Shown: piece after piece, positions 23,521 through 31,019 of the stretch
How positions within the stretch are numbered: the stretch's first letter is position 1
How the letters are laid out: each line of letters starts with the position of its first letter
Source: Pseudomonas sp. UBA6562
Lineage (GTDB): Bacteria > Pseudomonadota > Gammaproteobacteria > Pseudomonadales > Pseudomonadaceae
Direction of reading: 5' to 3'
DNA length: 64,000 nucleotides
NCBI RefSeq assembly: GCF_002434265.1
Contig: NZ_DJJS01000008.1
Location: 665,667-729,666 of the forward strand
Notes under the pieces: generated by a model
The model's input: the letters and a program-made list of their open reading frames with translations, nothing else
The model's database searches: none
Told to the model about the DNA's origin: nothing
Position numbers and translations under genes: made by a program

Positions 23521-24561
23521 ATGCGTACTCGTACCGCGTCTCTGGGCCTTGCGTTGCTGGCTGCCGCCAGCCTGCAGGCTGTCGCCGATTCCTCCAGCCT
23601 GACCGTGATCTCCTTTGGCGGCGCGACCAAGGTCGCGCAGCAGAACGCCTATTTCAAACCCTTCGAGCAGAGCGGCGCGGGCAAGATCGTGGCCGGTGAG
23701 TACAACGGCGAACTGTCGAAGATCAAGGCCATGGTCGATGTGGGCCATGTGTCCTGGGACGTGGTCGAGGTGGAGAGCCCCGAGCTGATCCGCGGCTGCG
23801 AGTCGGGGCTGTTCGAGCGCCTGGACCCGTCGATCGTCGGTGAGGCCTCGACCTTCCTGCCCGGCACCGTGAGCGAATGCGGCGTGGCCAGCTATGTGTG
23901 GTCGATGGTGTTGGCCTACAACCCGCAGAAGCTCAAGCAAGGCCCCGCCTCCTGGGCCGACTTCTGGGACACCCAGCGTTTCCCCGGCAAGCGCGGCCTG
24001 CGCAAAGGCGCCAAGTACACCCTGGAAGTGGCGCTGCTGGCCGACGGCGTAGCGCGTGAAGACCTGTACAAGGTGCTGGCCACCCCCGAAGGCGTGGACC
24101 GCGCGTTCAAGAAGCTCGACCAGATCAAGTCCAGCATCCAGTGGTGGGAAGCCGGCGCGCAACCCGCGCAGTGGCTGGTGGCGGGCGATGTGGTGATGTC
24201 GGCGGCCTACAACGGGCGTATCGCCTCGGCGCAGAAGGAAGGTTCGGCGCTGTCGATCGTCTGGCCGGGCAGCCTGTACGACCCTGACCACTGGGCCATC
24301 GTGCGCGGCAGCCCGAACAAGGCCCTGGCCGAAACCTTCATCCGCTTCGCCAGCCAAGCCGATGCGCAGCAGGCGTTCTCGACCCAGATCCCTTACGGCC
24401 CGATCCGCCAGGACGCCCTGGCCAAACTGCCTGCCGACGTGCAACGGCAACTGCCCACCGCGCCGGAAAACCTGGCCCAGGCGCAGTTGGTGGATGCCGA
24501 GTTCTGGGTCGACCATGGCGAGGAGCTGGAGGAGCGGTTCAATGCGTGGGCGGCGCGTTGA
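23521..24561 (+). CDS. Polyamine-type ABC transporter substrate-binding protein (PotD/PotF-like)
   Basis: A 346-aa periplasmic binding protein with a Sec signal (MRTRTASLGLALLAAASLQA, cleavage near residue 22) and the opening SSLTVISFGGATKVAQQNAY of the spermidine/putrescine-binding branch. No permease or ATPase gene lies beside it, so it must share a transporter elsewhere or the set has been split. Being divergent from the LysR gene and near the monooxygenase operon, it likely captures the substrate (an amine or amide) of that pathway. RBS GAGGGAG precedes the ATG. Confidence 0.83.
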   Translation: MRTRTASLGLALLAAASLQAVADSSSLTVISFGGATKVAQQNAYFKPFEQSGAGKIVAGEYNGELSKIKAMVDVGHVSWDVVEVESPELIRGCESGLFERLDPSIVGEASTFLPGTVSECGVASYVWSMVLAYNPQKLKQGPASWADFWDTQRFPGKRGLRKGAKYTLEVALLADGVAREDLYKVLATPEGVDRAFKKLDQIKSSIQWWEAGAQPAQWLVAGDVVMSAAYNGRIASAQKEGSALSIVWPGSLYDPDHWAIVRGSPNKALAETFIRFASQADAQQAFSTQIPYGPIRQDALAKLPADVQRQLPTAPENLAQAQLVDAEFWVDHGEELEERFNAWAAR

Positions 24562-24613
24562 TCGCCTGAAGTGGAGGAAGATAAACAGGCTTACTTGATT
24601 CTACCCGAATGGA

Positions 24614-25813
24614 TCAGGCGAAGACGACTTCGAAGGGCTCGGCGCTGGCTTTGATTGCCCGTGCTACCTGAGGCGCGAGCTCGACAAGCTCTTGCTCGTG
24701 CATCAAGGTTCCTTCGACTGCCTGCAAGATCTCTCGAATACGCTCACGTGGGTTGTCCACCTTGCAGCGACGGCCAAAATCCAGCAGATGCAGCCGCGAG
24801 GCAAAGAACGACTTCTGGTTGTTCAGTGTCAGCGCCAGCGAATCATCCGGCAGATAGGCCGTCGTGTTGACGATGTCATACGCAGGTGCGAGCACCGCAT
24901 CACTGCCGGATGGCGTACCGTACAACACGCCAAAGTTTTTCAAATGAGCATCCCCATTACCGACGATGCAGCTCAGTGCGACCATATCGAACAGTTGGTT
25001 CAGACTATCGGTTCGCTGGTCGAGCGCTACGAACAATTCGATGGCTTTTGCGATCAATTCATAGCTCTTACTGTACTTCTGCTCAGTGCCCACTCCCATC
25101 AACACAGCCATGTCCTCGAACCCCATAGGCGCGAGCTGCTCCGTTCGATCGAAGCGCCGCATCACGAACAGGTGCTTATCGTCCGAAAGGTAGAATGGCG
25201 GCGTTGGAATACCGGCGGTACTGGCGATGCTCATGCACAGAAACTCGTTGATGGCCAGATGCGGAAAGGCATCCCTGCCACTCTTCACGATCAACTCAGC
25301 CGTCACTGCGGTCGCCTTGTTCGATGCCTCCAGAACCTCAGGCACTAAGAGTTTGGGCTGAACTCCAGAAATGCCTGATCGCAGGATGTAGCGGTCGGCC
25401 AATTCCATGAATAAGTCTTCGGTACCGTCCCACGTGAGGATTTCAGCCAGACGCTCGCCTCTACTCGGGGCCGCATGCTCGTTGACCAACCGTTGGACCT
25501 CGGCAGAACGAATACCGACCCGCCCTATCGGAGAATTGCCCCCCGACAGCGCGAGCAGCAGCATGGGATCAAGCTTGGCCACCTTGGCTAGCCGATATTT
25601 GAGCTGCTCAAGCAGATAACCTTCGGGCAGGTTCATTTGAAAAAGAGGATGCAACGACCGGTGTCGGTATTCCTCACGTCGCGTGGGCATGACGAGACTG
25701 ACTGGCGTAGTGCCTTCTCCCCGCTCGTATCGAAATACATAGTCGCCCGAGCGTGCAGTGAAAAGGCGACCCGCTTCGCCCTCGGGCGTGAACACCTGGA
25801 GTTCGTCGATCAT
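24614..25813 (-). CDS. HipA-like serine/threonine kinase toxin (module 1)
   Basis: A 399-aa HipA-family kinase. The glycine-rich loop is SGISGVQPK at residues 146-154, with KSGRD further on, the catalytic loop NGDAHLKN at 286-293, and the metal-binding YDIVNT at 312-317. By eye, the residue aligned with autophosphorylated Ser150 of E. coli HipA is Gly, with a Ser two positions later. Kinases of this family phosphorylate translation components such as aminoacyl-tRNA synthetases; the target here is unknown. It overlaps the antitoxin gene by ATGA. Length is slightly shorter than the 440-aa E. coli protein but all motifs are present. Confidence 0.85.
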   Translation of the reverse strand: MIDELQVFTPEGEAGRLFTARSGDYVFRYERGEGTTPVSLVMPTRREEYRHRSLHPLFQMNLPEGYLLEQLKYRLAKVAKLDPMLLLALSGGNSPIGRVGIRSAEVQRLVNEHAAPSRGERLAEILTWDGTEDLFMELADRYILRSGISGVQPKLLVPEVLEASNKATAVTAELIVKSGRDAFPHLAINEFLCMSIASTAGIPTPPFYLSDDKHLFVMRRFDRTEQLAPMGFEDMAVLMGVGTEQKYSKSYELIAKAIELFVALDQRTDSLNQLFDMVALSCIVGNGDAHLKNFGVLYGTPSGSDAVLAPAYDIVNTTAYLPDDSLALTLNNQKSFFASRLHLLDFGRRCKVDNPRERIREILQAVEGTLMHEQELVELAPQVARAIKASAEPFEVVFA

Positions 25814-26061
25814 GCAAAGACGTCCTGAAGTTCTTCCAAAGTAGGCAGGCGTTTGGGCACGACCTCGAGTTCGCAGCCCAAAGCGCTCAACGCTAAGCAG
25901 TAATAAGACATGGCAACCGTCAATTGCCCTTTTTCGATTTCAGCTACTTTCTGACGAGTAATGCCTAGCGTTCGGGCCAATTCAACCTTGCTCAACCCAC
26001 GACGTTTACGCATGAGCGCGATGCTTCGTCCCAGACGCTCAGCGATAAGCTCATGACTCAT
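25810..26061 (-). CDS. HipB-like XRE antitoxin (module 1)
   Basis: An 83-aa helix-turn-helix protein: LSKVELARTLGITRQKVAEI (about residues 23-42) is a Cro/C1-type HTH. It neutralises the HipA-like kinase and should repress the operon by binding palindromes upstream. I prefer the ATG at 26061 (MSHELIAERL, with AGG six bases upstream) over one at 26079, because the latter would place the start inside the first operator-like palindrome. Its stop overlaps hipA by ATGA. Confidence 0.82.
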   Translation of the reverse strand: MSHELIAERLGRSIALMRKRRGLSKVELARTLGITRQKVAEIEKGQLTVAMSYYCLALSALGCELEVVPKRLPTLEELQDVFA

Positions 26062-26107
26062 GTTACACCTAGCTAACATCCCACTAATTAAGTAACGCTA
26101 GCATAAC
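26062..26107 (-). promoter_or_regulatory. Paired operator-like palindromes upstream of HipBA module 1
   Basis: Two similar 16-bp sites, GTTACACCTAGCTAAC (26062-26077) and GTAACGCTAGCATAAC (26092-26107), have their centres exactly 30 bp apart, about three helical turns. Both share GT-A-C ... TAAC half-sites separated by eight bases, like the N8-spaced HipB operators of E. coli. They lie just upstream of the chosen antitoxin start and probably mediate autorepression. Confidence 0.5.
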
Positions 26108-26136
26108 ACAGTGATTTCTGTGTATTGGATCGCATG

Positions 26137-26877
26137 TCAACTGTAGTCAAACGTAAACAACACCAACCCTTCCACCGGCTCGTAGAACATCAGGATGGTG
26201 TCCGCGCCCTGGGTGCGGTAATGCCAGCCCGGCACGCTGGCGATGTGCAGGAAGCGCCGGCCGGCGGGGCTTAAGGGGTAGACGGCCGAGTCGCCGCTGT
26301 CGTCGTCGGCCTCGACGATGTGCATGGGAAACTCGACGGTTTCGACCCAGTTGGCGCAGCCGTCCACGTCGCCGCCCAGTTGCATGACGAACTCCTGGGG
26401 TTCCGAGTCCGGCCATTCCAAACGCCGTAACGTGCCGCTGGCACGGAACGCCTGTACGGTGGCGGCATAAGACTGGTGCTGATCGGCGTAATGCTGCTCC
26501 AGCTCGGCCTTGAGTTCGGGCGACTGCGCGTGCTGCGGGCCGTTGTCGCGGTGCAGGAAGAAATAGCGCGGATCGCCGCACAGGCGATAGCGGCCCTCTT
26601 CCACCTTGAAGCCGATCCAGTTGGTCTTGAGCAGGTCGCCGTGGAAACCCTCCCATTCGGTGTGTTCACCGACCAGGCCCTCGTAGGGCTCCAGTGGGCT
26701 GAGCATGTGCAGCACGCCCGACCACTCCGGGTTCAGCGTGGCGATGTCCAGGCTGAACAAGGGGTGGAGGTGCTCGGCCAGATCGAGCTGGTCCGGTACG
26801 AATACGGCCTCGGCGCTGGGAAAGGGCGACATGCCGGTTGGGATGCGGGTGTAGTCCACGGATGTGTCCTGGGTCAT
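26137..26877 (-). CDS. Conserved hypothetical protein, 246 aa
   Basis: An acidic soluble protein without signal peptide or membrane segments. It is rich in aromatic residues and ends TILMFYEPVEGLVLFTFDYS. RBS AGGAGT precedes the ATG at 26877, and codon use is like that of neighbouring core genes, so it is a real gene. I recognise no domain. It lies upstream of the HipBA module on the same strand but 76 bp away with the operator-like sites between, so it is probably a separate unit. No function is proposed. Confidence 0.7.
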   Translation of the reverse strand: MTQDTSVDYTRIPTGMSPFPSAEAVFVPDQLDLAEHLHPLFSLDIATLNPEWSGVLHMLSPLEPYEGLVGEHTEWEGFHGDLLKTNWIGFKVEEGRYRLCGDPRYFFLHRDNGPQHAQSPELKAELEQHYADQHQSYAATVQAFRASGTLRRLEWPDSEPQEFVMQLGGDVDGCANWVETVEFPMHIVEADDDSGDSAVYPLSPAGRRFLHIASVPGWHYRTQGADTILMFYEPVEGLVLFTFDYS

Positions 26878-27016
26878 CGAATCAACTCCTGTCTTGGATC
26901 ATGGGGGCGCGAGCGGCCTCGAACGCGCTCGTTTCGACCGCAAGCATCGCCCTCTAGTGCACCGGGGCGTGTGTAGGCGGGGTGTAAGCCCTCTAACCCG
27001 CTTCCGCTGCCCGGTG

Positions 27017-27898
27017 TTATCGCCTTTGGCCAACTTCGTCTATGACGACCGGCCGCTGCCCCAACCGACTCATCCACACCGACGCCAGGATCACCCCGCC
27101 GCCCAGCAACAACCGCCCCAGCGGCGCGCTCTGGTTCCAGATCAGCAGGTTCAGCACCAGCCCCACCGGCACGTGCAGGTTGTTCATCACCGCCAGTGTG
27201 GCGCCGGGCACCAGGCAAGCGCCCTTGTTCCACCAGTACAGCCCCAACGCGGTAGGCACCAGGCCCAGGAACGCCAGCACCTGCCACTGCACTGCCGTGC
27301 TCGGCAGGTGCGCGGCGTTGCCGAACAGCAGAAAACCGGGCAAGGCCACCAGCAAGGCGCCGAGGTAGAAATAGCCGAAGCGCCGGTAGTGCGGCAGGTC
27401 GCTGGGGTGGCGGGCCACCAGGTGGCGGTACAGCACCTGGCCGGCGGCATAGGTGAAGTTGGCCAGTTGCAGCAACAGGAAGCCGATGAAGAAGTCGCCG
27501 CTGATGCTGTCGAAACGGATCACCGCGGCGCCCGCTACGGCCACGGCGGCGGCCAGCAGCGCCCAGGGGTTGAAGCGCCGGTTCAGGGCGTCTTCGATGA
27601 GCGTCACGTGCAATGGCGTGAGGATGGTGAACAGCAGCACCTCCGGCACGCTGAGCACACGAAAGCTCAGGTACAGGCACACATAGGTGATGCCGTACTG
27701 CAACGCGCCGATCAGCAGCAGCGAGCGCATGAAACGCGGTTCGACCTGGCGCCAGCGGGTCAGTGGCAGGAACACCAGCGCCGCCAGCACCACACGGGCC
27801 AGCACGGCGAAGTAGCTGTCGACCTGGCCGGCCAGGTATTCGCCGATCAGGTTGAAGGAAAACGCCTGGATCAGCGCGACGACGATCAGATAGCCCAT
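27017..27898 (-). CDS. EamA/DMT-superfamily transporter
   Basis: A 293-aa membrane protein with about ten hydrophobic segments in two repeats of the EamA fold, for example LVALPGFLLFGNAAHLPSTA and VPTALGLYWWNKGACLVPGA. The GLYWWNKGACLVPGATLAVM stretch resembles the carboxylate/amino-acid/amine exporter subgroup. It probably exports a small metabolite; the substrate is unknown. It starts with ATG at 27898 after AGGGG. A stand-alone gene. Confidence 0.83.
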   Translation of the reverse strand: MGYLIVVALIQAFSFNLIGEYLAGQVDSYFAVLARVVLAALVFLPLTRWRQVEPRFMRSLLLIGALQYGITYVCLYLSFRVLSVPEVLLFTILTPLHVTLIEDALNRRFNPWALLAAAVAVAGAAVIRFDSISGDFFIGFLLLQLANFTYAAGQVLYRHLVARHPSDLPHYRRFGYFYLGALLVALPGFLLFGNAAHLPSTAVQWQVLAFLGLVPTALGLYWWNKGACLVPGATLAVMNNLHVPVGLVLNLLIWNQSAPLGRLLLGGGVILASVWMSRLGQRPVVIDEVGQRR

Positions 27899-27963
27899 GG
27901 TGGCCCCTCGGAATGCAAGGCGGCGACCTTAGCGGCTGGGCCGCGGCAGTTCAACACGCGCAT

Positions 27964-27990
27964 AAAAAAGCCCGACCATCACGGCCGGGC
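27964..27990 (-). terminator. Rho-independent terminator downstream of azoR
   Basis: On the minus strand GCCCGGCC-GTGAT-GGTCGGGC forms a strong stem followed by six T residues. It lies about 55 bp after the AzoR stop. Confidence 0.75.
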
Positions 27991-28043
27991 AGCTACACCC
28001 AAAGGAGCAAAAACGGGTGTCAGGTTTTGGGAATTCGCAAGGC

Positions 28044-28643
28044 TCAGGCCACGGCGGCCAGACGCGCCTTGGCGTCGCGCAGGCCCTTTTCGTGGAACTC
28101 ACCGCTCATGTTCAAGCCTTCGGCATGCACGAAATCGACGTCGTGGATGCCGATGAAGGCCAGCACCTGGCGCAGGTAGGGCTCCTGATGGTCGCTGGCC
28201 GCTCCGGCATGGATGCCGCCACGGGCCGTGAGTACGATGGCGCGCTTGCCGGTCAGCAGGCCCTGGGGGCCGGTGGGCGTGTACTTGAAGGTGATGCCGG
28301 CACGCAGCACATGGTCGAGCCAGGCCTTCAGGGTGCTGGGAATGGTGAAGTTGTACATGGGCGCGGCCAGCACCAGCACGTCGGCGGCGAGCAATTCGTC
28401 GGTGAGGATGTTGGAGCGGGTCAGCGCTTCGATCTCGGCACCCGAGCGTTCGGCTTCGGGCTTGGTCCAGCCGCCGAGCAGATCGGCGTCCAAGTGCGGC
28501 ACCGGCTTGGCGGCGAGGTCGCGCAGGGAGATCACGTCGTCGGGGTGCGCGCTCTGCCACTGGCCGACGAACTCGCGGGTCAGCTGCCGCGAGGTGGAAT
28601 CCTGCTGGCGGGCGCTGCTTTCGATGATCAGTACGTGGGCCAT
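28044..28643 (-). CDS. azoR: FMN-dependent NADH-azoreductase AzoR
   Basis: A 199-aa flavodoxin-fold quinone/azo reductase. The FMN-phosphate loop SSARQQDSTSRQLTREF is at about residues 9-25, MYNFTIPSTLKAWLDHVLRA at about 95-114 contacts the isoalloxazine ring, and LTARGGIHAG is near 138. It catalyses obligatory two-electron reduction of quinones and azo compounds using NADH, protecting from electrophile stress. RBS GGAGG precedes the ATG at 28643. The LysR gene at 29111 is a candidate regulator, though a small gene lies between. Confidence 0.92.
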   Translation of the reverse strand: MAHVLIIESSARQQDSTSRQLTREFVGQWQSAHPDDVISLRDLAAKPVPHLDADLLGGWTKPEAERSGAEIEALTRSNILTDELLAADVLVLAAPMYNFTIPSTLKAWLDHVLRAGITFKYTPTGPQGLLTGKRAIVLTARGGIHAGAASDHQEPYLRQVLAFIGIHDVDFVHAEGLNMSGEFHEKGLRDAKARLAAVA

Positions 28644-28748
28644 GGGGCCTCCATCGGGAACGGGGTGCGTTGCAATGGAGGCGAGATTACTGATTGACCG
28701 ATCGATAAAAAAGCGTAAAAAGTGGGTGCTATCTATCTAATACTTCGC

Positions 28749-29063
28749 TTATTTGCGTGTGCAGTCGACCATGATGCGGAGCCGCAGCACTTCGCGGTGA
28801 AAGCGCATGGTCGCGTCCGCGCGCTGACCGGGCTCCACTGTCAGGCGGCGTACGCGGGGAGCTTCAGGCCCATTGCGGAAGGTCACCTTGCACGCTGCAG
28901 GCACCTGGCCGTAGTTGCTCAGGGTAATCGCACCGAGGTCGGGCGCGGGGTCGCTAGCGCTGGCATCGACCTTGACGCCATCGAGCCGCTTTTCCACCTC
29001 GATGGGATAGGCCACGGCGGCCAGCGGCAGGCAACTCAGTAACACCAGACAATATCTATTCAT
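28749..29063 (-). CDS. Small periplasmic protein, 104 aa
   Basis: A Sec signal (MNRYCLVLLSCLPLAAVAYP) is followed by a mature domain of about 85 residues with IEVEKRLDGVKVDAS and GAITLSNYGQVPAACKVTFR, which looks like a small beta-sandwich. Two cysteines (in AACK and VDCTRK) could form a disulfide. I recognise no characterised family; the beta-strand pattern is loosely like a pilus-chaperone domain. It is divergent from the LysR gene with 47 bp between starts. The ATG at 29063 was chosen because the signal peptide begins there. Confidence 0.65.
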   Translation of the reverse strand: MNRYCLVLLSCLPLAAVAYPIEVEKRLDGVKVDASASDPAPDLGAITLSNYGQVPAACKVTFRNGPEAPRVRRLTVEPGQRADATMRFHREVLRLRIMVDCTRK

Positions 29064-29110
29064 TGGGCGCGCTCCTCGAAGCGCGCAGCTTAGGCCATCG
29101 GGAGATCGAG

Positions 29111-30034
29111 ATGAAAGCGCCACGCGTAACCCTGGACCAGTGGCGGACCTTGCAGGCTGTGGTCGACCATGGCGGTTTCGCCCAGGCCGCCGACGCGTTG
29201 CACCGTTCGCAGTCGTCGGTGAGCTACACCGTGGCGCGCATGCAGGAGCAGCTCGGCGTGCCGCTGCTGCGCATCGACGGGCGCAAGGCCGTGCTGACCG
29301 AAGCCGGCAGCGTGTTGCTGCGGCGCTCGCGACACTTGGTCAAACAGGCCAGCCAGCTCGAAGACCTCGCCCACCATATGGAACAGGGTTGGGAAGCCGA
29401 AGTGCGGGTGGTGGTCGACGCGGCCTACCCCAGTGCGCGCCTGGTGCGCGCGCTCAGCGCCTTCATGCCGCAGAGCCGCGGCTGCCGCGTGCGCTTGCGC
29501 GAAGAAGTGCTGTCGGGGGTCGAGGAAGTGCTGCACGAAGGCATCGCCGACCTGGCCATCAGCAGCTACAGCATCGGCGGCTACCTGGGCAGCGAGTTGA
29601 GCGCGGTGGAGTTCGTCGCCGTTGCCCACCCCGAACACAGCCTGCACCGCGCCGGTCGCGAGCTGACCTTCCAGGACCTGGAAAGCCAACTGCAAGTGGT
29701 GATCCGCGACTCGGGCCGCGCGCAGCCACGCGACGTGGGCTGGCTCGGCGCCGAACAGCGCTGGACGGTGGGCAGCCTGGGTACGGCGGCCACCTTCGTC
29801 GGCAGCGGCCTGGGCTTCGCCTGGCTGCCGCGGCACATGATCGAGCGCGAACTGCGCGACGGCGTGCTCAAGCCGTTGCCGCTGGATCAGGGTGGGCGTC
29901 GGCACCCGTTGTTCTACCTGTACTCGAGCAAGGAAAAGAGCCTGGGGCCGGCCACGCAGATCCTCATCGAGCTGCTGCGCAACTTCGATACCGCGCCGCT
30001 GGATGTGCCGTTTGCGGCACCCGCGCAGGCTTGA
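29111..30034 (+). CDS. LysR-family transcriptional regulator
   Basis: A 307-aa LysR regulator with winged HTH AQAADALHRSQSSVSYTVAR (about residues 21-40) and an effector domain with GSLGTAATFVGSGLGFAWLP near 225-244. GGAG lies six bases before the ATG at 29111; an upstream in-frame ATG at 29063 would overlap the divergent small gene and is rejected. It could regulate the small periplasmic protein and azoR, both transcribed away from it. Effector unknown. Confidence 0.88.
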   Translation: MKAPRVTLDQWRTLQAVVDHGGFAQAADALHRSQSSVSYTVARMQEQLGVPLLRIDGRKAVLTEAGSVLLRRSRHLVKQASQLEDLAHHMEQGWEAEVRVVVDAAYPSARLVRALSAFMPQSRGCRVRLREEVLSGVEEVLHEGIADLAISSYSIGGYLGSELSAVEFVAVAHPEHSLHRAGRELTFQDLESQLQVVIRDSGRAQPRDVGWLGAEQRWTVGSLGTAATFVGSGLGFAWLPRHMIERELRDGVLKPLPLDQGGRRHPLFYLYSSKEKSLGPATQILIELLRNFDTAPLDVPFAAPAQA

Positions 30035-30399
30035 GGCGGTATTCAGGTACAGAGCGAGGCAAGCCACCGTCCGTAGAAACCCTTCGCCGGGCTGCTGCTG
30101 TTCGCCTGAGCGGTCAAGGCCGCTCCGCAGCCCTAGACAGCGCGGCGTCGCACGCAAGCGGACAGGGTCACGCCCGCCGAGCCTGGTGGAACGCTTCATG
30201 CCAACTCAATGTCCGAACGCAGGTGGTCGTCGCCCAGCGTGGCGACACCTCGGGCGCCATAGGCCGCCCGATTCGGCGTCCCTGGCTGGCAGTCGTCGAA
30301 GAATCCCGGCAGGCTATGCCGCTGCGTTCACCCGATTCCTGCCACCCTGCCCGCCTTGTTTTTAGACGGCGGCTTCTTCCTACAAGGACTTTCACGCCC
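30035..30399. other. Intergenic region of about 365 bp before ppiA
   Basis: High-GC sequence between the LysR stop and the cyclophilin start. I see no convincing open frame, terminator, repeat or RNA in it; frames that cross it are shadows. Confidence 0.5.
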
Positions 30400-30957
30400 A
30401 TGCTGAAAAAACTACTGCTCGCCACCTGCTCCCTGGCCTTGGCCACCAGCGTCATGGCCTCCGACAAGACCCCGCACGTGCTGCTCGACACCAGCTTCGG
30501 CCCGGTCGAAATCGAGCTCAACGCCGAGAAGGCGCCGGTCAGCACCAAGAACTTCCTCAGCTACGTCGACAAGGGGTTCTACAACAACACCATCTTCCAC
30601 CGCGTGATTCCGGGCTTCATGGTCCAGGGCGGCGGCTTCACCGAGCAGATGGTGCAGAAGGAAACCGCCGACCCGATCCGCAACGAAGCCGGCAACGGCC
30701 TGATGAACACCCGCGGCACGCTGTCGATGGCACGTACCTCCAACCCGAACTCGGCCACCAGCCAGTTCTTCATCAACGTGGCCGACAACGACTTCCTCAA
30801 CCCAGGGCGTGACAGTGGCTACGCGGTGTTCGGCAAGGTGACCAAGGGCATGGACGTGGTCGACCAGATCGTCAAGTCGCCCACCACCGTGAAGAAAGGC
30901 ATGCGCGACGTACCGGCCGATCCGGTGTTCATCAAATCGGCCAAACGCATCGACTGA
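30400..30957 (+). CDS. ppiA: Periplasmic peptidyl-prolyl cis-trans isomerase A (cyclophilin)
   Basis: A 185-aa cyclophilin with a Sec signal (MLKKLLLATCSLALATSVMA). Active-site elements are intact: FHRVIPGFMVQGGGF (Arg and Phe of the proline pocket, about residues 65-80), GTLSMARTSNPNSATSQFFI (about 107-126) and the end FGKVTKGMDVVDQIV. It isomerises X-Pro bonds of exported proteins. RBS AAGGA precedes the ATG at 30400. It lies 62 bp upstream of an ABC exporter on the same strand and may be co-transcribed. Confidence 0.93.
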   Translation: MLKKLLLATCSLALATSVMASDKTPHVLLDTSFGPVEIELNAEKAPVSTKNFLSYVDKGFYNNTIFHRVIPGFMVQGGGFTEQMVQKETADPIRNEAGNGLMNTRGTLSMARTSNPNSATSQFFINVADNDFLNPGRDSGYAVFGKVTKGMDVVDQIVKSPTTVKKGMRDVPADPVFIKSAKRID

Positions 30958-31019
30958 CCGCTGGCTGCACAGGGACGTGCACCGCACCGCGGACGCAATG
31001 ATCAGGAGTGTTGTAACCC

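Noticed and set aside
24562..24621. 8-bp inverted repeat TCGCCTGA/TCAGGCGA between the binding-protein gene and hipA
   Set aside because: The arms are 44 bp apart and one lies in the hipA coding end; there is no U-tract, so a terminator is not supported.
29140..30957. 605-codon frame ending as cyclophilin
   Set aside because: The first 420 codons are a shadow of the LysR gene plus intergenic DNA; the real start is the signal-peptide ATG at 30400.
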